Of a stretch of 5,541 bases of DNA, positions 1 through 5,458 are shown one piece after another. Both the position numbers and the translations under genes were made by a program. This stretch comes from Acidobacteriaceae bacterium (GTDB taxonomy: Bacteria > Acidobacteriota > Terriglobia > Terriglobales > Acidobacteriaceae), in contig PLBX01000288.1 in the NCBI GenBank assembly GCA_003135495.1, positions 1,473 to 7,013 of the forward strand, written 5' to 3'. Each line of letters starts with the position of its first letter. Within the stretch, counting starts at the first letter, position 1. A model generated the notes under the pieces. It was given only the letters and a program-made list of their open reading frames with translations, did not search any database and had not been told where the DNA came from.

Positions 1-230
1 TAAGTGCGATAGTAAAGTTCACTTTTGCCGCGAAGATGGTAGATCTCGCCATCCTTTTCCTGCTCTATGGCTCGCATCGTCACATTTTCCCGACGCTTGG
101 GAGTCGGCGCGGGGGGCGGGGACGGAGACTCGGAATCGGGGGGAAGGGTCTGGCTGGTAACTATCCCGGCTGCGAGAAGCAGATGACAGAGCAACGCGGC
201 CGTGATAAAGATTCGAGAGCGGGTGATCAT
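1..230 (-). CDS. lptD: LPS-assembly outer membrane protein LptD (OstA-like), N-terminal part, cut by window edge
   Basis: The minus-strand frame starting with ATG at 230 stays open for 76 codons to the window edge. Residues 1-27 form a signal peptide: basic MITRSR, a hydrophobic core rich in Ala/Leu/Ile, and a likely cleavage near TSQT. A Pro/Ser-rich linker follows (about residues 28-47). Then comes a stretch containing VTMRAIEQEKDGEIYHLRGK (residues 51-70), which resembles the beginning of the OstA/LptA-like periplasmic domain of acidobacterial LptD proteins. In that family the protein, with LptE, inserts lipopolysaccharide into the outer leaflet of the outer membrane. No clear Shine-Dalgarno sequence precedes ATG 230; an in-frame GTG at 246-248 is a weaker alternative start. 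The beta-barrel lies outside the window, so another OstA-fold protein (LptA-like) remains possible. The gene is divergent from the RDD gene. An overlapping open frame from 261 to 19 in another phase lacks a signal peptide and recognisable motifs and is probably not coding. Confidence 0.62.
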   Translation of the reverse strand, partial: MITRSRIFITAALLCHLLLAAGIVTSQTLPPDSESPSPPPAPTPKRRENVTMRAIEQEKDGEIYHLRGKSELYYRT

Positions 231-233
231 TTG

Positions 234-260
234 CAGTTGGATGCGCACAGTTGATGCGCA
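234..260. repeat. tandem 13-14 bp direct duplication upstream of lptD
   Basis: CAGTTGGATGCGCA (234-247) is followed immediately by CAGTTGATGCGCA (248-260). The copies differ by one missing G. Each carries the palindromic hexamer TGCGCA. The pair lies 4-30 bases upstream of the lptD-like ATG, that is, in its leader or promoter region. It may be a slippage duplication or a doubled protein-binding site; the sequence cannot decide. Confidence 0.7.
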
Positions 261-357
261 AGGTCGCTTGCTGTCCTCAGCCGGTCTGCCAGCAGGAATC
301 AATCGACCTTAGCACGCGAACGGCAGGAGAGGCAAAGCTGCGCTTGATTGGGGGATT

Positions 358-380
358 GGTGGTAAAGGGCTTTAACCACC
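358..380. other. hairpin with 9-bp stem at edge of intergenic repeat
   Basis: GGTGGT (358-363) pairs with ACCACC (375-380), and AAA (364-366) pairs with TTT (371-373) around a GGGC loop. A single bulged A lies at 374. No T-run follows on either strand, so it is not a standard intrinsic terminator. It overlaps the first bases of the CACAGRG-like repeat at 371-410 and may be that element's terminal structure. Confidence 0.5.
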
Positions 381-410
381 AAGGGCACGAGAAGGCACAC
401 CAAGGGAAAA
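371..410 (+). repeat. degenerate CACNNRGG intergenic repeat, copy A
   Basis: The unit begins TTTAACCACC. It contains CACCAAGGG twice, at 377-385 and 398-406, with a CACGAGAAGG unit between them. It is more diverged than the copies at 461-498 and 5513-5541 but shares the layout: a T-rich lead, then ACCAC, then CAC-purine units every 9-10 bases. Similar TTTAACCACAGAGG-like strings are, from memory, scattered between genes in many bacterial genomes; their function is not known to me. Confidence 0.55.
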
Positions 411-460
411 ACGCTATTTGGGGTAAACCTCTTTTGTTTTTGCCTCTGCGATTGAAAACC

Positions 461-498
461 TTACCACGGGGAGCACAGAGATACAGGGGTCACAGGGA
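461..498 (+). repeat. CACAGRG intergenic repeat, copy B
   Basis: CAC(A/G)GRG-like units start at 465, 474, 482 (TACAGGGG) and 491, so the spacing is 9, 8 and 9 bases. Bases 463-488 match 5516-5541 at 23 of 26 positions, in the same orientation. There is no open frame of coding character across it. It lies between the T-rich stretch at 431-441 and the RDD gene start, so it would be in or near that gene's 5' leader. Confidence 0.75.
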
Positions 499-541
499 AG
501 ATTCGAATTACTGATTGAGATCCGAAGATTAGGCTGGATGG

Positions 542-1633
542 ATGACTACCGTATCGACAAACTTTTCGCCCGACGACAATTCCGGCATGCCAGTGCCGCT
601 CGGTGGCGATGGTGTCGAGTCTGGGTTGGGCTCTTCTTCTTCTGAGGGCGGAGAGTCATCTGGGGCGGACGGTCGCGGTGAAGATTCCTGGCGGGGTGAA
701 CTGGCGGATCGCTTGCAGCGCTATCGTAGCCGGCGCAAGCCGAGAGGTCCACGCTACCCGTCGCTGCTTTTGCCTTTTGACTCGCCAGAAAGTCGAATTC
801 GTTCTGCTCCTGCTCCTGCTCCTGTCTCGGGATCAGGCGGCAACTTGGCGGCGCACGGGTCGGTTGCGGAAGATTGGATTTCCAGGGCCGAGCCTCGGAG
901 TTCGTCGGCTTCATTGCAGTCGCCGTTGCAGTCGTCATTGTCATTGCGGTCGCTGGCTCAGCCGGAAGTTCGAGAACGTGGATCGGATTCAGATTCCGAG
1001 CAAGTGCAAGTGAATGAAGCGCAGGGCAAGATACTGGAGTTTCCACGTTCGGCGGCGATTCCGATATTCATTGCCAGCGAACTGGCCGACCCGGTCATGG
1101 ATCGTCCGCGGATCGTGGAGGCGCCGGAGGTTTTGCCTCCTCCCCCAGCTTTGGGGGGAATGCTGATTGAGCCTACCCGGCCGTCGGCTGATAAACGGCG
1201 CAGCGATGATATCTTGTGTGCGCCCGCTTCGATCGTCCGAAGGGGACTGGCTGCGCTGGTGGACGGGGGCATAGTTGGAGTGTCCGTGGCGGCGTTTGCA
1301 GCATTATTTTTGCGTGTAAATCAGATGACCAACCTTGGTCTTGTGTTTGTAGGGACACTGGGAGCGGTGGCGGTGCTGCTGTGGATGGCTTATGAATTTC
1401 TGTTCGTTGTTTATACCGGTTCGACGCCGGGACTGCGTGCGGCGAAGTTGCAGTTGACGCGATTTGATGGAAAGCCCGTCAGTCGGCGCACACGACGGTG
1501 GCGCGTGCTGGCATCATTTCTTTCTGCGTTTTCCGTCGGGCTGGGCTATGTCTGGTGTTTTTTGGACGAGAGTGGAATGTGCTGGCATGATCGCATTACA
1601 CACACGTATTTGCGGGTATTGGTGGGCAAATGA
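542..1633 (+). CDS. RDD-family integral membrane protein with long disordered N-terminus
   Basis: The 363-residue protein ends in an RDD domain (about residues 228-360). Its family hallmarks are RRGLAALVDGG (233-243), with conserved Arg and Asp at the start of the first membrane segment; GSTPGLRAAKLQL (293-305) after the second; and a third segment (about 322-341) followed by CWHDRITHTYLRV (347-359). Membrane spans are roughly 235-257, 264-292 and 322-341. RDD proteins are poorly characterised; some are implicated in ion or solute transport, so no substrate is assigned. Residues 1-220 are mostly Ser/Gly/Glu/Pro low complexity, but contain a basic island, RLQRYRSRRKPRGPRYPSLL (58-77), and GKILEFPR (162-169), which look like short conserved motifs. 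An in-frame TAG at 530-532 rules out an earlier start. The Shine-Dalgarno sequence is weak, and Met16 (ATG 587) is an alternative. The gene is divergent from lptD and convergent with the Cys-rich gene. Confidence 0.88.
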   Translation: MTTVSTNFSPDDNSGMPVPLGGDGVESGLGSSSSEGGESSGADGRGEDSWRGELADRLQRYRSRRKPRGPRYPSLLLPFDSPESRIRSAPAPAPVSGSGGNLAAHGSVAEDWISRAEPRSSSASLQSPLQSSLSLRSLAQPEVRERGSDSDSEQVQVNEAQGKILEFPRSAAIPIFIASELADPVMDRPRIVEAPEVLPPPPALGGMLIEPTRPSADKRRSDDILCAPASIVRRGLAALVDGGIVGVSVAAFAALFLRVNQMTNLGLVFVGTLGAVAVLLWMAYEFLFVVYTGSTPGLRAAKLQLTRFDGKPVSRRTRRWRVLASFLSAFSVGLGYVWCFLDESGMCWHDRITHTYLRVLVGK

Positions 1634-1681
1634 TTGGGGCGCTGTCGAAGTGGGTGGGATTGCTATTGCGGCTTGCATGCG

Positions 1682-1714
1682 TAATAAAAGCCCCGGCCGT
1701 TGATCGACCGGGGC
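1682..1714 (-). terminator. Rho-independent terminator of the Cys-rich gene
   Basis: GCCCCGG (1690-1696) pairs perfectly with CCGGGGC (1708-1714). One mismatch and two further pairs extend the stem to a TTGAT loop (1700-1704). Read on the minus strand, the stem is followed by TTTTATTA (1682-1689), a good U-tract. It begins 18 bases after the TAA of the minus-strand gene ending at 1733. On the plus strand the 3' side is AACGATTGG with no U-run, so it would be a poor terminator for the RDD gene, although the convergent position would let it act as a partial block. Confidence 0.82.
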
Positions 1715-1732
1715 AACGATTGGTTAAGCAAA

Positions 1733-2164
1733 TTAACTCACGGTAGGCGCGGAGTGGGGTTCACACTCGCCGCCGCAGCAGCCGGTGGAGGCCTTAGCGC
1801 TCCGGGCGCAGCTTTTGCCTTCACAGCAGCCCTTGCCTTTTGCGCAGCATCCATCTTTCTTGCACTCTTTCATTGCGGCATTCATGGTTTTGCTGTCGCA
1901 GCAAGGCTTGCCGTCATTCATTTCACATTTGTTTTTAGCTTTGCTTTCGACTTCGCTGCCGGAGGGCGTCGACTCTTTGGCGGCGGCATCGGGTGTGGCA
2001 TGGTGACAGCAACTTGTTCCGGCCTTGTCGGCGGTGTTGCGATGGCAGCAACTGTTGGCTTGAGGCGCGGGAGTCGAGTTGGGTGTGGTTGAAGTGGATG
2101 GACTTTCCTGGGTCCAGCCGATTAGCGAGAGTGCCAGAACTAGAGTAAATAATCTGTATTTCAT
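1733..2164 (-). CDS. secreted Cys-Cys-rich, metallothionein-like small protein
   Basis: The 143-residue product has an N-terminal export signal (about residues 1-19, MKYRLFTLVLALSLIGWTQE). A Ser/Thr/Pro-rich linker follows, then a body with 16 cysteines. Six Cys-Cys pairs lie at 39-40, 52-53, 88-89, 106-107, 113-114 and 128-129; single Cys are at 80, 101, 119 and 133. Several pairs are followed by His (SCCH, SCCHH). The densest part, CKKDGCCAKGKGCCEGKSCA (101-120), is Lys/Gly/Cys-rich with almost no hydrophobic residues, like metallothioneins. A role in binding thiophilic metal ions outside the cytoplasm is inferred from composition; no named domain is recognised. Start choice is firm: AAGGAG lies 5 bases before ATG. 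It is followed by its own terminator and lies 82 bases downstream of another CC-containing small gene. Similar Cys-rich proteins are, from memory, frequent in Acidobacteria. Confidence 0.82.
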   Translation of the reverse strand: MKYRLFTLVLALSLIGWTQESPSTSTTPNSTPAPQANSCCHRNTADKAGTSCCHHATPDAAAKESTPSGSEVESKAKNKCEMNDGKPCCDSKTMNAAMKECKKDGCCAKGKGCCEGKSCARSAKASTGCCGGECEPHSAPTVS

Positions 2165-2169
2165 AAATG

Positions 2170-2175
2170 CTCCTT
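2170..2175 (-). promoter_or_regulatory. ribosome binding site of the Cys-rich gene
   Basis: On the minus strand AAGGAG lies 5 bases before the ATG at 2164. It is the strongest Shine-Dalgarno match in the window and fixes this start. It suggests the Cys-rich protein is translated efficiently. Confidence 0.85.
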
Positions 2176-2202
2176 ATCAATATCGATAGAGAATTTAAAG
2201 GC

Positions 2203-2219
2203 ACGGCCAGAAAGGCCGC
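2203..2219 (-). terminator. weak hairpin between the two Cys-rich genes
   Basis: CGGCC (2204-2208) and GGCCG (2214-2218) form a 5-bp GC stem around an AGAAA loop (TTTCT on the minus strand). Read on the minus strand it is followed closely by CCTTTAAATT. It lies 28 bases downstream of the 135-residue gene. It may be a weak terminator or an attenuator that lowers read-through into the Cys-rich gene, but the short stem and interrupted T-run keep confidence low. Confidence 0.25.
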
Positions 2220-2246
2220 CGAAGCGAGGATTTCAGGAGGAGGGAT

Positions 2247-2654
2247 CTAAACGCGGAGAACCATTCCGAGATCGACGCCCAGAGAGCGGAATGAAACAGC
2301 GGTCGAATGAGAAAAAGTTGATTCCGCACGAGGCGGGGTGACAACGACATTCAGAGCTACGACTGCCTGGGAACGGCTGCTGCCGTTAGGGACAGGTGAT
2401 GGCACATTCTGCGGGCCGTGCTGAAAGCAGCAGCGATGATCTTCCAAACAGGAGATGGAGTCGGCCGGGAATGCGCCCTGGTGGTGTTCGCTTTTGCCAA
2501 CTTCGGGACAGCAGGAATGCAGCGATGCGGTTGGAGAATTGCCGGCGACGCTGGAGATGTGGTGAGCACGCATGGCCAGCATGGGAGCAAACGCCATTTC
2601 GGTCCAGGCGATAATGACGAACAGCAGCGCCGTCGCGATGGTATTCCTTCGCAT
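2247..2654 (-). CDS. small exported CC/His-containing protein of unknown function
   Basis: The product has 135 residues. Residues 1-23 form a hydrophobic export signal or single membrane anchor, with a plausible cleavage after AFA (21-23). The mature part has five cysteines, C48-C49 (HSCCPEV), C69 and C75-C76 in CLEDHRCCFQHGPQ (69-82), and many His residues (31, 32, 46, 57, 58, 73, 79). After about residue 90 the sequence is a Cys-free tail of Ser/Val/Pro type. The Cys/His layout suggests an extracytoplasmic metal-binding protein or a disulfide-held peptide; this is inference, and I recognise no named family. The HRCCFxxGPQ core looks like one seen in other acidobacterial hypothetical proteins, from memory only. 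No Shine-Dalgarno sequence is visible before the ATG. It lies 97 bases downstream of the epimerase and 82 upstream of the Cys-rich gene on the same strand, so it could be co-transcribed with either or have its own promoter. Confidence 0.7.
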   Translation of the reverse strand: MRRNTIATALLFVIIAWTEMAFAPMLAMRAHHISSVAGNSPTASLHSCCPEVGKSEHHQGAFPADSISCLEDHRCCFQHGPQNVPSPVPNGSSRSQAVVALNVVVTPPRAESTFSHSTAVSFRSLGVDLGMVLRV

Positions 2655-2751
2655 GGAGTTAATTTTGGGGGGTGGGCCGCAACGGGGCTGTGACGGCAGG
2701 CACAGGGTTTGGTGATTGCTGTCGGGGCGGCTTGGATGTATGTCGATGGGG

Positions 2752-3654
2752 TCAGATTAGGTTTTCTAGGGCTGTCCGTAAGTCACGATATTGAAAGCTA
2801 TAACCGCTCGATTGTAGTTTTTGGGGCTCGACGCGCTGGCTGGAAAGAAGGATCTCGTCGGCGGCCATTCTGCCAAGGGCCAGGTGAAGGGCGAATTTGG
2901 GGACGGGAAAAAATGCGGGACGATGGAGCGTAGAGGCTAAAATCTTGGTGAACTCGGCGTTGCGCGCGGGATTCGGCGCCACCAGATTTACCGGACCGGA
3001 GAGTTCCGCAGTATTTATGGCATGGCGAATTCCTCCGACGATGTCGTCGACGTGAATCCAGCTCAGCCATTGTTGGCCGGAGCCGATGCGGCCGCCGAGT
3101 CCGAGTTTGAAGGGCTTGAGCATACTGGAGAGCGCGCCGCCTTGGTTGCTGAGCACGACGCCGATTCTCACGTTGACGGTGCGGATGCCGGCATCGGATG
3201 CGGTGCGAGTTGCGGATTCCCACTCGCTGCAGACTTCGGGCAGGAAGCCTTGGCCTGAGGGACTATCTTCGCGCAAAATCTCGTCGCCACGATTGCCGTA
3301 GAAACCGATGGCGGAGGCGGAGATTAATACGCGAGGCTTCGGGTCAGTTTGAGCCAGTGCTGACGCGAGGTTGCGGGTCCCTTGAGCACGGCTGTCTAAG
3401 ATCGCTTTCTTTTTTGCCGGAGGCCAGCGTCCGACAACAGTTTCGCCGGCGAGGTGGATGACGGCGTCGAAACCGGCGACCGCTGCGGGGAATAACGGCG
3501 TGAGCGGGTCCCATGAAATTTGCGTTGCATCTCTAGCCGGGCTGCGCACGAGGCGTACGATCTCAACTTCGCCTTGGTCGAGTTGAGATTTGAATGAATG
3601 CGAGAGCGCCTGTCCAATCAATCCCGAGGCACCGCTTAGTAGAAGTCTTTGCAA
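2752..3654 (-). CDS. TIGR01777/YfcH-type NAD(P)-binding sugar-epimerase-like protein (SDR39U1 type)
   Basis: The protein is 300 residues, the usual length for the family (E. coli YfcH is about 297). The Rossmann dinucleotide loop GASGLIG is at residues 8-14. Family signatures follow: VIHLAGETVVGRWPPAKK (65-82), SASAIGFYG (112-120), GFLPEVCSEWE (136-146), VRIGVVLSNQGGAL (172-185) and WLSWIHVDD (196-204). The C-terminal DUF1731 region (about 249-296) contains SSQRVEPQKL and GYSFQYRDL. This is an atypical extended short-chain dehydrogenase/reductase, expected to be cytosolic; its substrate is unknown and 'epimerase' is a family label, not a demonstrated activity. The start is TTG (RC of 3652-3654), one base after the TAG of the M2 peptidase gene. 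No ATG fits, and the GASGLIG loop begins at residue 8 as expected. Translation is therefore probably coupled to the upstream peptidase gene. Confidence 0.93.
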   Translation of the reverse strand: MQRLLLSGASGLIGQALSHSFKSQLDQGEVEIVRLVRSPARDATQISWDPLTPLFPAAVAGFDAVIHLAGETVVGRWPPAKKKAILDSRAQGTRNLASALAQTDPKPRVLISASAIGFYGNRGDEILREDSPSGQGFLPEVCSEWESATRTASDAGIRTVNVRIGVVLSNQGGALSSMLKPFKLGLGGRIGSGQQWLSWIHVDDIVGGIRHAINTAELSGPVNLVAPNPARNAEFTKILASTLHRPAFFPVPKFALHLALGRMAADEILLSSQRVEPQKLQSSGYSFQYRDLRTALENLI

Positions 3655-3655
3655 T

Positions 3656-5455
3656 CTACCAGCCCACTTTCTTGCCTTTGTTCTGCTCGTCGAGCCATTG
3701 CTTTAAAGGGGCGAAGTATTCGAGGAGCGCGGTGCCGTCGGTTTGGCGCTCTCCGGTTAGAACTTCGAGGGCGTCTGGCCACGGCTTGCTTTGGCCCATT
3801 TCCAGCATCTTGTTGAATTTTGCTCCGGCTTCTTTGGAGCCGTAGAAAGTGCAGCGATTGAGCGGGCCTTTGTAGCCGGACTCGCGGCAGAGGGCGCGGT
3901 AGAACTGGAACTCAAGGATGTGGGCGAGGAAATATCTGGTGTAGGGGACGTTGGCGGCTACGTGGTATTTCGCTCCGGGATCGAAATCGGCTTCGCTGCG
4001 GGCTACGGGCGGAGCGACGCCTTGATACTTGAGGCGGAGATTCCACCATGACTGGTTGTAGTTTGCGGGAGTGATTTCGCCGGAAAATACTTTCCAGCGC
4101 CACTGATCGATCATCAATCCGAAGGGCAGAAAGGCTACGCGGTCGAGGGCCTGCTTCAGGAGTTCGGGAATGTCATTGCTGGCGGGCGGGACATTTTCGA
4201 GCAGGCCGACTTTGTGCAGGTATTCAGGGGTGATGGCAAGGGCTATGGCGTCTCCGATGGCCTCGTGGAAGCCGTCGTTCGCTCCGCTCTTGAATAAGAA
4301 AGGCTGATCTTTGTAGGCGCGCTGGTAGAAGTTGTGTCCGAGTTCGTGGTGAATGGTGACGAAGTCGGTGCCGCGCACTTGAATGCACATCTTCACGCGC
4401 AGATCGTCCATGGTGTCGAGATCCCAGGCGCTGGCGTGGCAGACCACTTCGCGATCGGCGGGCTTGGTGAAGAGCGAGCGCTCCCAAAAAGTTTGGGGAA
4501 GAGGCGCGAAGCCCATGGAGGTGAAAAAGCCTTCGCCGTATTTGACCATGCCCTTGGCGTCGAGATTTTTCTTCTTGAGCAATTCGGTGACGTCGACGCC
4601 CTTGTCTTCTTTAACGCCGAGAAGATCGTAGATATTTCCCCACTGCTGGGCCCAGGGATTGCCGAGCAGGTGCGCGGGAATCGGGCCGGTCGGCGGAACT
4701 ACGTTGGGACCGTATTTTTCTTCCAGTTTCCAGCGGACGAAAGTGTGCAGCGCTAGATAGAGCGGCTTCACCTGATTCCATAGGCGCTCCAGATCTGCGG
4801 AAAATTCGTCGGGCGGCATGTCGTAGTTGGAACGCCATAGTGCGCCGGTGTCTTTGAAGCCGATTTCGCGCGCGCCTTGATTGGAGAGAGCGACGAAGCG
4901 GGAATAGCGCTGGCGCATGGGCGGAGCGATGGAGTGCCATCCTTGCCAGACTTCTTTTAGTTCGTCTGGATTATGGCTGGTGGACATTATTTTTTCGATA
5001 GCGGTGATATCGAGACATTCGCCGTTCTTGCGGCAGTATTTGCCCTTGCCATAATCGCCATCGAGCGACACGCCGATCTGGGTCATCTCGCGACGCAGTG
5101 CGGGATCATTTGGCGCGGGAGCATTGAGCGAAAGTCTCAGCAGCTTAAATTTTCTGGCCAAGTCGGAGGGGAGTTTGAGACCCTCGAAACGCTTGGACTG
5201 TTCGACTAGCTGGGTGGTCAGGGCGGTTAGTTGATCGATGGCGTCAGCAGCGAGGGCCTGGGTGTCGTCGGTGATGAAATTTTCCTGGACCCAGGTGGCG
5301 CGACTGACTTTGACGCTCATGTCGGCTAGCTGGGCCTCGGCTTGGTTCATGAATTCCTGGGCTTCGGCGGGGGTAGGGGCGGCGGTTTGGGCGTATGCGT
5401 CTGTTTGAAGAAGATTCATGGCAAGAAATAAGAATACGAGAACTAGGGGATTCAT
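3656..5455 (-). CDS. secreted zinc dipeptidyl carboxypeptidase, peptidase family M2 (ACE-like)
   Basis: This 599-residue protein has a signal peptide (1-22, cleavage after AYA) and a single full-length peptidase M2 domain. The zinc motif is H370-E371-L-G-H374, with the third ligand E398 in GFHEAIGD. The 28-residue gap from first His to this Glu equals that of human testis ACE (H383/E411). Substrate-site residues are also present: HASAW (340-344), K496/H498 in KYH, and Y505 and Y508 in PYTRY, with R507 at the chloride-site Arg position. Cysteines match all three ACE disulfides: C141/C147, C339/C357 and C523/C535. It should therefore be an active, exported enzyme releasing C-terminal dipeptides from oligopeptides in the periplasm or outside the cell; bacterial members are thought to serve peptide nutrition. 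A GAGG ribosome site precedes the ATG. It is probably first in an operon with the epimerase gene downstream. Confidence 0.96.
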   Translation of the reverse strand: MNPLVLVFLFLAMNLLQTDAYAQTAAPTPAEAQEFMNQAEAQLADMSVKVSRATWVQENFITDDTQALAADAIDQLTALTTQLVEQSKRFEGLKLPSDLARKFKLLRLSLNAPAPNDPALRREMTQIGVSLDGDYGKGKYCRKNGECLDITAIEKIMSTSHNPDELKEVWQGWHSIAPPMRQRYSRFVALSNQGAREIGFKDTGALWRSNYDMPPDEFSADLERLWNQVKPLYLALHTFVRWKLEEKYGPNVVPPTGPIPAHLLGNPWAQQWGNIYDLLGVKEDKGVDVTELLKKKNLDAKGMVKYGEGFFTSMGFAPLPQTFWERSLFTKPADREVVCHASAWDLDTMDDLRVKMCIQVRGTDFVTIHHELGHNFYQRAYKDQPFLFKSGANDGFHEAIGDAIALAITPEYLHKVGLLENVPPASNDIPELLKQALDRVAFLPFGLMIDQWRWKVFSGEITPANYNQSWWNLRLKYQGVAPPVARSEADFDPGAKYHVAANVPYTRYFLAHILEFQFYRALCRESGYKGPLNRCTFYGSKEAGAKFNKMLEMGQSKPWPDALEVLTGERQTDGTALLEYFAPLKQWLDEQNKGKKVGW

Positions 5456-5458
5456 GAC

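Larger units (their letters stand above)
231..541. other. divergent intergenic region (311 bp)
   Basis: This gap lies between the lptD-like start (minus) and the RDD gene start (plus), so it should hold both promoters. I could not find a convincing -35/-10 pair for either. It contains a short tandem duplication next to lptD, a hairpin at 358-380 and two degenerate repeat units (371-410 and 461-498), each listed separately. A T-rich stretch at 431-441 separates the two repeat units. The open frames here have no coding character and lack recognisable motifs. Confidence 0.7.

Noticed and set aside
371..498. CRISPR array
   Set aside because: The repeat units are only 8-10 bases, degenerate and without unique spacers, and no cas gene is present.
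546..1046. Minus-strand open frame of 166 residues within the RDD gene
   Set aside because: It lies opposite the low-complexity N-terminal region of the RDD protein, and its Thr/Ala/Met and Gln/Glu runs are antisense readings of the coding microrepeats. No ribosome site or domain was seen.
1723..1737. GTTAA...TTAAC hairpin over the stop codon of the Cys-rich gene
   Set aside because: Only five A/T-rich pairs; too weak beside the GC-rich terminator just downstream.
1700..2092. Plus-strand open frame of 130 residues opposite the Cys-rich gene
   Set aside because: Its Ala/Gly/Phe-rich product mirrors the Cys/Lys codons of the minus-strand gene, it starts inside the terminator hairpin, and the minus strand has a signal peptide, a ribosome site and a terminator.
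2418..2693. Plus-strand open frame of 91 residues opposite the small CC/His gene
   Set aside because: It has no export signal, domain or ribosome site, while the minus-strand frame has a clear export signal and CC motifs.
4334..4756. Plus-strand open frame of 140 residues opposite the M2 peptidase
   Set aside because: It lies over the zinc-binding region of a well-conserved enzyme and is a by-product of GC-biased codon use.
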